NCBI GenBank assembly: GCA_016764635.1
Contig: JAESRM010000277.1
Coordinates: 1 to 5,468, forward strand
Length of the DNA stretch: 5,468 nucleotides
Direction: 5' to 3'
DNA from: Planctomycetota bacterium
GTDB taxonomy: Bacteria; Planctomycetota; UBA1135; GCA-002686595
The translations under genes were made by a program, and so were the position numbers. Positions 1 to 5,468 of the stretch are shown here, piece after piece. Below the pieces are notes generated by a model that was not told where the DNA came from, made no database searches, and saw only the letters and a list, made by a program, of their open reading frames with translations. Position 1 is the first letter of the stretch. Each line of letters begins with the position of its first letter.

Positions 1-4
1 TTTT

Positions 5-46
5 AGCGGCGCCCCTGGGAGTGATCCCGGGGGCGCCGTTTTTTTT
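5..46 (+). terminator. Strong rho-independent terminator for a convergent gene outside the window
   Basis: Bases 7-20 pair with 25-38 in a 14-bp GC-rich stem containing one G-T wobble. It is closed by a GTGA loop (21-24), which has the GNRA tetraloop pattern. The stem could be extended by two weaker pairs (5-6 with 39-40). Eight T residues follow at 39-46. The T-run lies only on the plus-strand 3' side. Read on the minus strand the hairpin is preceded by an A-run and followed by CTAAAA, so it is not a canonical terminator for the stress-protein gene that ends at 61. I infer that a plus-strand gene ends just left of the window and converges on that gene. The hairpin may still protect the 3' end of a minus-strand transcript. 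Confidence 0.9.
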
Positions 47-60
47 GACGCTCGCGCCAG

Positions 61-957
61 TTAGCCAACGGGGCAAACGAAATCGTCGGGTTTGACCACT
101 AGCAGCGAAGACTCCAGCTTGTAGATCAAGCGCTCGGCCGTATTGCCCATGAGGAATCCGGGGATGCCGCCGCGGCCCACCGTGCCCATGACCGTCAGGC
201 AAGGTTCGATTTTGCGCTCGACCGCAAGGATGCCGGTCGAAGGCGCGCCTAGGGCGATCATGGCATGGGCGCGCTCGCCCAGCTCACCCACGCCGGGCAA
301 GGCGCGCACCTCGCAGCGCGCTTTCTCTGCTTCTTCGTCCAAACGCTGCTTGTACTCCTCTTCCGTCATGCGAGAAGCGCTGACCTGCAACTCGAAGGGG
401 ATCTGCCAAGCGTGCACGATGTACAAATCCCGCTCCTCTTGCTTGGCCAAGGACGCGGCGAGCGCCACGCCATGGTTGCCCACTTCGCGCAGGTCCGTGG
501 CCGCCAAAATAGGACCGTCGTCGTGCTCGTGACTAGGGTTCACGACCCACACGGGGCAGGGGCACTTGCGCACCAGCTTCATGCTGACGCTACCCATTTG
601 CTGATCCATGCGGCGGGTGCGATTGCGCTTGGCCACCATCACCAAGTCATAACCACCGGACAGAACACGGTGAATGAAGGCCAACCAGGGCGCTTCCTCA
701 GACTCCACATATTCGGGGTCCTTCAAACCGCCCTCGATGCACAGGGCATGCCATTCCCCAACACCGGCGCTGATGTCCAGCTCGTCGCCTTGCTCTTCCT
801 CGGTGTCTCGCACCTTGGAATACAAGAACTGCAGCTTGGCCCCGGTCTCCCGGGAAAGCCGCAGGGCCTGCAAAACCACCGAACGGGCACCCTCCGTCAA
901 ACGACCAGAGCGCGCAGAAAAATCGATGCCAACGAGAATGCTTTTGAATTGATTCAT
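61..957 (-). CDS. UspE-like tandem universal stress protein
   Basis: This encodes a 298-residue cytoplasmic protein with two UspA-type domains in tandem, about residues 4-140 and 149-290. Each opens with the nucleotide-binding beta-strand and Asp typical of the family (ILVGID with D12; ILAATD with D155). The second domain carries the G-2x-G-9x-G phosphate-binding pattern (G258, G261, G271), but the next residue is Asn272 rather than Ser/Thr. The first domain lacks the leading glycines and keeps only a G122-S123 remnant. The GTVGR..GNTAE motif and the LLVVKPDDF tail resemble E. coli UspE, which is of similar length (about 316 residues). UspE-type proteins are linked to stress survival, cell aggregation and motility, and their biochemical role is not settled. 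I chose the ATG at 957 because the domain starts immediately after it. An in-frame GTG at 978 would add only seven residues unlike the family. No convincing Shine-Dalgarno sequence precedes either start. An FNR-like box lies 72 bases upstream. Confidence 0.9.
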   Translation of the reverse strand: MNQFKSILVGIDFSARSGRLTEGARSVVLQALRLSRETGAKLQFLYSKVRDTEEEQGDELDISAGVGEWHALCIEGGLKDPEYVESEEAPWLAFIHRVLSGGYDLVMVAKRNRTRRMDQQMGSVSMKLVRKCPCPVWVVNPSHEHDDGPILAATDLREVGNHGVALAASLAKQEERDLYIVHAWQIPFELQVSASRMTEEEYKQRLDEEAEKARCEVRALPGVGELGERAHAMIALGAPSTGILAVERKIEPCLTVMGTVGRGGIPGFLMGNTAERLIYKLESSLLVVKPDDFVCPVG

Positions 958-1029
958 TTGAAGTACCTGGAGGACCACTGAATTGTCGTCATCCAGGATA
1001 CTTGAAATGTAGCTCTAGGCCCGGCGCGG

Positions 1030-1043
1030 TTGAGCTAGATCAA
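1030..1043 (-). promoter_or_regulatory. Candidate FNR/CRP-family binding site upstream of the stress-protein gene
   Basis: The minus strand reads TTGATCTAGCTCAA. This matches the FNR-type consensus TTGAT-N4-ATCAA at nine of its ten specified bases, and six of the seven base pairs of the dyad are symmetric. It lies in the spacer 17 bases past the stop of the dehydrogenase gene and 72 bases before the ATG at 957, a normal place for an activator site. A loosely -10-like TACATT follows 18 bases downstream, somewhat close for a class II promoter, so I do not call a promoter. Universal stress genes are often under FNR-type control in other bacteria. That a regulator binds here is inference. Confidence 0.5.
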
Positions 1044-1045
1044 GT

Positions 1046-1059
1046 CCGCGCGCGCGCGG
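1046..1059. repeat. CG-alternating perfect palindrome after the dehydrogenase stop codon
   Basis: A 14-base perfect palindrome contains six consecutive CG dinucleotides (1047-1058) and starts two bases beyond the stop codon of the dehydrogenase gene on the minus strand. It is not followed by a T-run on either strand, so it does not look like an intrinsic terminator. Alternating CG tracts can adopt Z-DNA under supercoiling. Here it may simply reflect high GC content. No other terminator is visible between this gene and the stress-protein gene, so read-through is possible. Confidence 0.4.
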
Positions 1060-1060
1060 C

Positions 1061-4000
1061 CTACTCGCCCAGGGCTAATTCCACCAAATGGGCCTGTTCG
1101 GCCAAGTGGCGGCTGTGCGAGCCCGTTGCGGTGCTCGAGTTCTCGGGGCGACCGGCGTAACGGATCGGCACGTCCATGTCGTAGAAGCGCTGCAAGATGA
1201 AGGACCAGGGTCCCATGTTGCGCGGCGTTTCTTGGACCCAGGTGACCGTCGGGTCGTTGTAGCTGGCGATGGCGTCCAGGATGGCGCGACGCGGGAACGG
1301 GTAGAGTTGCTCGAGGCGCAGGATGGCCACGTCCGTTAGACCCTTTTCGATGCGGTGCTCGTTCAGGTCGTTGTAGACCTTGCCGCTGCAAAGCATCACG
1401 CGCTTGACGTTCTTGGGTTCCACCGACTCGTCCAGGATCAGTTCCTTGAAGCCGCCTTGGGTCAGGTCCGCGATCGGGCTGGCCGCGCGCTTGTCTCGCA
1501 GTAAGGACTTGGGCGTGAACACGACCAGGGGCCGGCGCACTTCCTGCCGGCCGTGGCGGCGCAACAGATGGAAGAACTGGGCGGCTGTGGTGCAGTTGGC
1601 CACGGTCATGTTGCCCGCGGAGCAAAGTCCCAGGTAACGCTCGGGGCGCGCGCTGGAGTGCTCGGGGCCTTGGCCGTCGTAGCCGTGGGGCAGCAGCAAA
1701 ACCAAACCGGCTTTTTGCTTCCACTTGCTTTCGCCGGAGGCGATGAACTGGTCGAGCATGACCTGGGCACCGTTGGCGAAGTCGCCGAATTGGGCTTCCC
1801 AAATCACCATGGTGTTCGGGCGCGCCAGGGCGTAGCCGTACTCAAAACCGAGCACCGCTTCTTCGGACAGCAAGGAGTTATAGACCTCGAAGTATCCGGA
1901 CTCGCCGCCCAAGTGTTGCAGGGGCACGTGTTCCGTGTCGGTCTTCTGGTCGCGAATGACCGCGTGGCGGTGGCTGAAAGTGCCACGCCCCACGTCTTGA
2001 CCGGAGAGGCGCATCGAAAGGCCGTCCTGCACCAGGGTGCCGAAGGCCAAGGCCTCGGCGCAGCCCCAATCCAAGTCCTTTTCGCCCCGCACCATGCTCT
2101 CCCGACGACGCAATTGGCGCAGCAGGTTCGGATGGGTCACGAAGCCCTCGGGCACGGTGTTCAAGGTGTCGATCAACGACACCAAACGGTTCTCGTCGCA
2201 GCCGGTTTCGACCAGCACGTCCGCCGCGTAATCGCCCTGGTGATCCACGGACATGTCCAGGACCTCGGTCTTGGTGAGTTCGCGCTTGGGTTCAGCGCGT
2301 TGCTCTTCGAGGGCGATGCGCATCTCCTCGTCCACGTCGGCGCTGATTTGAGCGGCTTCCACCTCGCTCAAGGTGCCACGGCGAATCGAAAGGCGCGTGT
2401 AGTTCACGCGCACCGTGCGCATCTTGCCGATGGTGGCGTACAGCAAGGGCTGGGTGTAGGCCGGCTCGTCGCCTTCATTGTGTCCCCATCGGCGGTAACA
2501 AACCATGTCGATGACCGCGTCCGCGCCGAACTCGTGGCAGTAGTCCACGGCCACGCGCGAGGAGCGCAGCACGGCTTCCGGGTAGTCCCCGTTGGCGTGC
2601 ATGATCGGCGCTTCCACGCCCTTGGCCACATCCGTGCAGAAGTGGGTGGAGTGCAGGTCCTCGGGGCTGGCGGTGAAGCCGATCTGGTTGTTGATGACCA
2701 GGTGCACCGTTCCGCCGTTGCCGAAAGCGCGCAGCTCGGACATGTTGAAAGTCTCGGGCACCACGCCCTGACCGGCGAAGGCCGCATCCCCGTGGATCAA
2801 AACCGCCAGGACCTTCTTGCGATCCTTGTCGCCGATCTCGTCCTGGTAGGCGCGCGTCATGCCGCACACCACCGGGTCCACCGCTTCCAGGTGACTGGGG
2901 TTGGCGGAAAGAATGATCTCGATTTCCTTGCCCTCGCGCGACACGAAGGTGCCCCTTTGGCCAAGGTGGTATTTGACGTCGCCGGAACCTTCCTCGGAAA
3001 GCGGCAGCAAAACGGCCTCGAACTCACGGAACACGTCCCTGTAGGACTTGCCCATGATGTTCACGAGCACGTTCAAGCGGCCCCGGTGGGCCATGCCGAT
3101 GACGACCTTCTCCACCCCGTGGAACACGGCGCGCTCCAGGATTTCGGACAAGGTCGGGATCATGGATTCCGCGCCTTCCAGGGAGAAACGCTTGTTGCCC
3201 ACATAACGCGTATGCAGGAAGCGCTCGAAGTTCTCGGCGCGCGAAAGCAGGGTCAATATGCCCTTGCGATCCTCTTTTTCGAACTCGTACTGATGTTCGG
3301 TTTCCTCCACGCGGGATCGGATCCAATACTTGCGCTCCTTATCGGTGATGTGCATGTATTCGACCGTCCAACGCCGGCAATAAGCTCGGCGTAGGTGCGC
3401 GAGGATCTCGCGCAGGGTGGCGCGCTCTTTGTTGCCGATGCCCGAATGGAAAGTACGATCCAAGTCCCAAATGGTCAGGCCGTAGCTGGCCGGGTCCAAG
3501 GACTCAAAGTATTCGGGATGGTAGTGCAACGGATCCAAGTCCGCGATCTGGTGACCTCGACTGCGGTAAGCGTTGATCATCCTCCAGATCGAAACCTGGG
3601 TCTGCTCCGGGTCCCGGTTCAAGCCCAAGTCCAAGCTCGGCTTGGCGGGCGTCCACGGGACGCGGTAAGAAGCGAATATCTCCTCGTAGAAGTTGTCGGC
3701 GCCTTGCAGCAACGCATCCACGCGCTTGAGCATCAAACCGGACTCGGCACCTTGCACCACGCGGTGGTCGTAGGTGCTGGTGATCGTCATGACCGGGCCG
3801 ATGGCCATGTCGGCCAGGGCCTCCTTGGTAAGCCCCCCCATTTCCGGCGGCACGCCGATGGACCCCGCGGCGATGATCACGCCCTGGCCCACCATCAAAC
3901 GCGGCACGCTCATGGAGGTGCCGAAGCCGCCCGGGTTGGTCAAAGTGAAGGTGGTGCCTTTGAAGTCCTCGCCGGTCAGTTTGCCAACGCGACCTCGCTG

Positions 4001-4618
4001 GATGGCGTCGTCAAACACGCCGTAGAAGTCCTTAAAATTCAGGGACTCGACCGCTTTCAGGTTGGGAACCACCAGCATGCGGCCCTTGGGGCTGGGCACG
4101 TCGATGGCGATGCCCAGGTTCACATGGGCGGGTGTGAAACGGTGCCCCTTGCCTTCCACTTCCACGTAGGACGATTGCACGGAAGGGAACTCGGCCATGG
4201 CTTTGACCAGGGCGAAGGCCAGGATGTGCGTGAAGGAGGCTTTGCTGTACGCGCGCACCATCAGGTGTTCGTTGAGCAAGGCCCGGTTCTCCGAGAGGAT
4301 CTTGGCGGCGATCGTGCGCACGGAAGTAGCCGTCGGAATCGACAGGCTGGCCTCCATGTTGGTCACGATCTTGCCAGCCACACCGCGCAAGGGTTCCAAT
4401 TCGCCTTCCCCTTGGGGCACGCCAGGCCCGGTCGGTCTGGCGGGTCCTGCGGGCGCCGGCGCAGCCTTCTTAGCGGCAACGGGTGCCTCACCGGCGGCCA
4501 GCGCAAAAATCTCGCGCCAGGTCCCCTCCACACTGGAAGGGTCGTGCATCCACTGTTCGTAGATGTCCTGCACGTAACCGGCGTTGACGCCGTAATCTTG
4601 TTCGAAGTCGATGGGCAT
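1061..4618 (-). CDS. kgd: Multifunctional 2-oxoglutarate dehydrogenase E1 / succinyltransferase fusion (Kgd/OdhA type)
   Basis: This complete 1185-residue protein joins a ThDP-dependent 2-oxoglutarate dehydrogenase/decarboxylase (E1o) to an E2 acyltransferase catalytic domain. It serves the 2-oxoglutarate to succinyl-CoA step of the TCA cycle in the cytoplasm. Domains in order: E1 N-terminal helical segment, about 10-40; Ala/Pro-rich linker, about 41-75; 2-oxoacid dehydrogenase acyltransferase core, about 80-315, with H285 in the YDHRVVQG motif; E1o, about 335-1185. E1o landmarks are HRGRLNVL (H511), SANPSHLEAVDPVV (H576), the ThDP/Mg motif from GDAAF (D611) to INNQIG (N643-N644), RRWGHNEGDEP (H713), WEAQFGDFANGAQ (E941, matching the family's ThDP-activating Glu) and HGYDGQGPEHSSARPER. 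There is no lipoyl or E3-binding domain, as in actinobacterial OdhA and Kgd, so a lipoyl domain from another protein would be needed. It is a little shorter than those (about 1220-1260), mainly through a short linker. The usual E2 HxxxD reads HxxxQ (Q289), which I recall as normal for this fusion family. The ATG at 4618 is fixed by an in-frame TGA three codons upstream (4625-4627). No sucB or lpd lies next to it. Confidence 0.95.
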   Translation of the reverse strand: MPIDFEQDYGVNAGYVQDIYEQWMHDPSSVEGTWREIFALAAGEAPVAAKKAAPAPAGPARPTGPGVPQGEGELEPLRGVAGKIVTNMEASLSIPTATSVRTIAAKILSENRALLNEHLMVRAYSKASFTHILAFALVKAMAEFPSVQSSYVEVEGKGHRFTPAHVNLGIAIDVPSPKGRMLVVPNLKAVESLNFKDFYGVFDDAIQRGRVGKLTGEDFKGTTFTLTNPGGFGTSMSVPRLMVGQGVIIAAGSIGVPPEMGGLTKEALADMAIGPVMTITSTYDHRVVQGAESGLMLKRVDALLQGADNFYEEIFASYRVPWTPAKPSLDLGLNRDPEQTQVSIWRMINAYRSRGHQIADLDPLHYHPEYFESLDPASYGLTIWDLDRTFHSGIGNKERATLREILAHLRRAYCRRWTVEYMHITDKERKYWIRSRVEETEHQYEFEKEDRKGILTLLSRAENFERFLHTRYVGNKRFSLEGAESMIPTLSEILERAVFHGVEKVVIGMAHRGRLNVLVNIMGKSYRDVFREFEAVLLPLSEEGSGDVKYHLGQRGTFVSREGKEIEIILSANPSHLEAVDPVVCGMTRAYQDEIGDKDRKKVLAVLIHGDAAFAGQGVVPETFNMSELRAFGNGGTVHLVINNQIGFTASPEDLHSTHFCTDVAKGVEAPIMHANGDYPEAVLRSSRVAVDYCHEFGADAVIDMVCYRRWGHNEGDEPAYTQPLLYATIGKMRTVRVNYTRLSIRRGTLSEVEAAQISADVDEEMRIALEEQRAEPKRELTKTEVLDMSVDHQGDYAADVLVETGCDENRLVSLIDTLNTVPEGFVTHPNLLRQLRRRESMVRGEKDLDWGCAEALAFGTLVQDGLSMRLSGQDVGRGTFSHRHAVIRDQKTDTEHVPLQHLGGESGYFEVYNSLLSEEAVLGFEYGYALARPNTMVIWEAQFGDFANGAQVMLDQFIASGESKWKQKAGLVLLLPHGYDGQGPEHSSARPERYLGLCSAGNMTVANCTTAAQFFHLLRRHGRQEVRRPLVVFTPKSLLRDKRAASPIADLTQGGFKELILDESVEPKNVKRVMLCSGKVYNDLNEHRIEKGLTDVAILRLEQLYPFPRRAILDAIASYNDPTVTWVQETPRNMGPWSFILQRFYDMDVPIRYAGRPENSSTATGSHSRHLAEQAHLVELALGE

Positions 4619-4636
4619 GGGCTCTCAAGGGAGCCC
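4619..4636 (-). promoter_or_regulatory. Hairpin abutting the dehydrogenase start codon
   Basis: On the transcript strand GGGCTC and GAGCCC form a 6-bp perfect stem around CCTTGA, and the second arm ends directly at the ATG at 4618. A purine stretch (AGGAAAGGGG) overlaps and precedes the first arm but is too far upstream to act as a standard Shine-Dalgarno sequence while the hairpin is open. The only nearby purine-rich candidate (GAGAG) is partly inside the second arm. The stem could therefore limit ribosome access. This is inference from the sequence alone. Confidence 0.4.
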
Positions 4637-4659
4637 CTTTCCTGCCGCCGCAATCACGC

Positions 4660-4681
4660 GCCCAAACGAAACGGCTTGGGC
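4660..4681. repeat. Inverted repeat GCCCAA-N10-TTGGGC in the dehydrogenase leader
   Basis: Perfect 6-base arms (4660-4665 and 4676-4681) are separated by ten bases and lie 42-63 bases upstream of the dehydrogenase ATG. No T-run follows on the minus strand, so it is not a terminator. It could be a leader hairpin or a protein-binding dyad. Chance occurrence is not excluded. Confidence 0.35.
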
Positions 4682-4702
4682 CCCTGCGACGGAACGACCG
4701 GC

Positions 4703-4718
4703 AGGAATAGGCATTCCT
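4703..4718. repeat. Inverted repeat AGGAAT-N4-ATTCCT, operator-like
   Basis: Perfect 6-base arms with a 4-base centre lie 85-100 bases upstream of the dehydrogenase ATG. The 16-base length and short spacer are typical of a dimeric repressor or activator site, and the arms are more AT-rich than the surroundings. I do not recognise the motif as that of a named regulator. Confidence 0.4.
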
Positions 4719-4737
4719 AAGACCGGGGGCTCCATAA

Positions 4738-4757
4738 GGATCGCAGCTTAACGATCC
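4738..4757. repeat. Inverted repeat GGATCG-N8-CGATCC, operator-like
   Basis: Perfect 6-base arms (4738-4743 and 4752-4757) flank an 8-base centre, about two helical turns in all, 120-139 bases upstream of the dehydrogenase ATG. The geometry suits a dimeric DNA-binding protein. The regulator is unknown. Confidence 0.4.
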
Positions 4758-4779
4758 ACCGCCCATCGAACCACCCACC

Positions 4780-4791
4780 AAGACCTGTCTT
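4780..4791. repeat. Short dyad AAGAC-N2-GTCTT
   Basis: Five-base arms surround a 2-base centre, 162-173 bases upstream of the dehydrogenase ATG. The centre is too small for a stable hairpin loop, so a DNA-level binding site is the more natural reading. The half-motif AAGACC recurs at 4719-4724, one base past the 4703-4718 repeat. Short and possibly fortuitous. Confidence 0.3.
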
Positions 4792-4832
4792 ATGGTCCTA
4801 ATGCCAACTCCGGTACGGGAATGGCACGGGAT

Positions 4833-4847
4833 CCTGCCCATTGCAGG
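4833..4847 (-). repeat. Small stem-loop just after the DUF4340 stop codon
   Basis: On the minus strand CCTGC-AATGG-GCAGG forms a 5-bp stem with a 5-base loop, starting two bases after the TAG at 4850-4852. It lacks the T-run of an intrinsic terminator. It may be a weak 3' hairpin of the DUF4340 transcript. Nothing else in the 231-base gap looks like a terminator. Confidence 0.3.
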
Positions 4848-4849
4848 CA

Positions 4850-5468
4850 CTAGCGCTGCAGTTTTCCCATGCGATCCTGCAGGGTCTTGCTGGCCGCCGG
4901 GGACAGCAGCAATTGGAAGTTTTCAGAGGCGCTGGCATCTTGCCCATACACGATCGAACCCGCGCGATCTTTGCCTTCCTCGGCCAGGCCCAAGCTACCG
5001 GACCAGGTCAAGCCGCCAGCCTGCTCGAGTCGGATCGTGAGACGGTCCCCTTGAACCCGCCCGGGGCCCTGCACATCCTTGATCGTCACCAAGCTCAGGG
5101 CGCGCAGGAATAAATGGACCCGGCTCTTGGGAACTTGCTCCCCGGCCGCGTCCCTCCAAACCAGGCGCGAGCCTTTCTCGCGGGTCAACACCACGGGCTC
5201 GCCGCCCTTGGAGTCGGTCAGTTCGATGCTTTGGATCAAATCGGTATCCAAAGTGCACCAACGGCTCTCGATCCAAACCAACAGGCGCCCTCGCACCGAC
5301 TCGCGCACGAAGTTAGGCGCGCGGTAGACCTTATCTGAATCCATGCGGCGCACATAAAAGGCGCGCCCGCCGGGAGCCTTGTCGCCTTGAAGCAAATCGG
5401 CCAGCACGTTGCCTTGAGCATCCTCCAAGCGAATGCGCACGGCTTTTTCCTCGGACAAGCCGTAGGTC
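4850..5468 (-). CDS. DUF4340 domain-containing protein, C-terminal part, cut by the window edge
   Basis: The last 205 residues are visible. The reading frame stays open to the right edge (Thr-Tyr-Gly-Leu-Ser-Glu-Glu...), so a TTG at 5458 is not the real start and the N-terminus lies outside. The visible part matches the DUF4340 pattern. It opens with the YGL turn, followed by a beta-strand (VRIRLEDAQGNVL), the GR-AFYVRRMDSDKVYRA strand typical of the family, DLIQSIELTDSKG, and a repeat of the same motif set ending in a short basic tail (MGKLQR). DUF4340 proteins are usually membrane-anchored or exported, and often sit beside GldG/GldF-like ABC-2 transporter genes. Neither the N-terminal anchor nor such neighbours can be seen here. 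No biochemical activity is established. Transcription runs toward the dehydrogenase gene, but the 231-base gap argues against tight coupling. Confidence 0.75.
   Translation of the reverse strand, partial: TYGLSEEKAVRIRLEDAQGNVLADLLQGDKAPGGRAFYVRRMDSDKVYRAPNFVRESVRGRLLVWIESRWCTLDTDLIQSIELTDSKGGEPVVLTREKGSRLVWRDAAGEQVPKSRVHLFLRALSLVTIKDVQGPGRVQGDRLTIRLEQAGGLTWSGSLGLAEEGKDRAGSIVYGQDASASENFQLLLSPAASKTLQDRMGKLQR

Noticed and set aside
958..978. Upstream GTG start at 978 for the universal stress protein, adding seven residues.
   Set aside because: The Usp fold begins at MNQFKSILVGID, and the extra residues (VLQVLQ) match nothing in the family. The ATG at 957 is the better start, although neither has a clear ribosome-binding site.
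1553..4720. Two long plus-strand open frames (613 and 441 codons) lying end to end opposite the dehydrogenase gene.
   Set aside because: They are in exact codon register with the sense gene, so antisense stops arise only where the sense gene uses TTA, CTA or TCA. Those codons are rare in GC-rich genes, and the single break at 3392-3394 is a CTA Leu codon (L409). The translations are His/Val/Gly-rich with no recognisable domain, while the sense strand is an intact conserved enzyme.
4780..4810. TTGGCA on the minus strand followed by ATAAGA, considered as a sigma-70 or sigma-54 promoter.
   Set aside because: The spacing between the elements is only about 8 bases, far from 17. The GG-N10-GC spacing of sigma-54 promoters is also not met.
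4792..5040. Plus-strand open frames across the leader and opposite the DUF4340 gene.
   Set aside because: They show no recognisable protein features, they overlap a well-supported minus-strand gene, and their composition is typical of shadow frames.
5456..5458. TTG at 5458 as the start codon of the DUF4340 protein.
   Set aside because: The frame continues upstream without a stop to the window edge, and the preceding residues (Tyr-Gly, completing the YGL turn) fit the domain. The gene is truncated by the window.
1..5468. Signs of a defence island, mobile element or novel multi-gene system.
   Set aside because: No integrase, transposase, target-site duplication, tRNA, repeat array or clustered unknown genes are present. 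The genes are a TCA enzyme, a stress protein and a common DUF family.

Overview
The window holds three protein genes, all on the minus strand: the 3' part of a DUF4340-family gene at the right edge, a complete 1185-residue fused 2-oxoglutarate dehydrogenase/decarboxylase gene in the middle, and a complete tandem-domain universal stress protein gene at the left. A strong intrinsic terminator at the far left points the other way and probably ends a convergent plus-strand gene lying outside the window. No tRNA, rRNA, CRISPR array, insertion sequence or phage gene was seen.

Layout from left to right: 5-46, rho-independent terminator read on the plus strand; 61-957, UspE-like universal stress protein; 958-1060, spacer with an FNR/CRP-type palindrome and a CG-repeat palindrome; 1061-4618, Kgd/OdhA-type E2-E1 fusion; 4619-4849, a 231-base non-coding leader unusually dense in inverted repeats; 4850-5468, DUF4340 gene cut by the window edge.

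The DNA is GC-rich and free-living in character. The lipoyl-less acyltransferase-E1 fusion is the form best known from Actinobacteria (OdhA, Kgd), with relatives in some other phyla. DUF4340 proteins are common in Planctomycetota, Myxococcota and Bdellovibrio-type bacteria. The combination suggests a non-proteobacterial organism, perhaps a planctomycete-like or acidobacterial lineage, but three genes cannot settle the phylum.

The central gene supplies the 2-oxoglutarate to succinyl-CoA step of the TCA cycle. It stands alone: no sucB, lpd or succinyl-CoA synthetase gene is adjacent. The stress-protein gene follows in the same direction but carries its own FNR-like site, which hints at redox or oxygen control. 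Most of the window is ordinary core metabolism. No clearly new system was found. The items most worth a second look are the array of dyad symmetries upstream of the dehydrogenase and the FNR-like box upstream of the stress gene.
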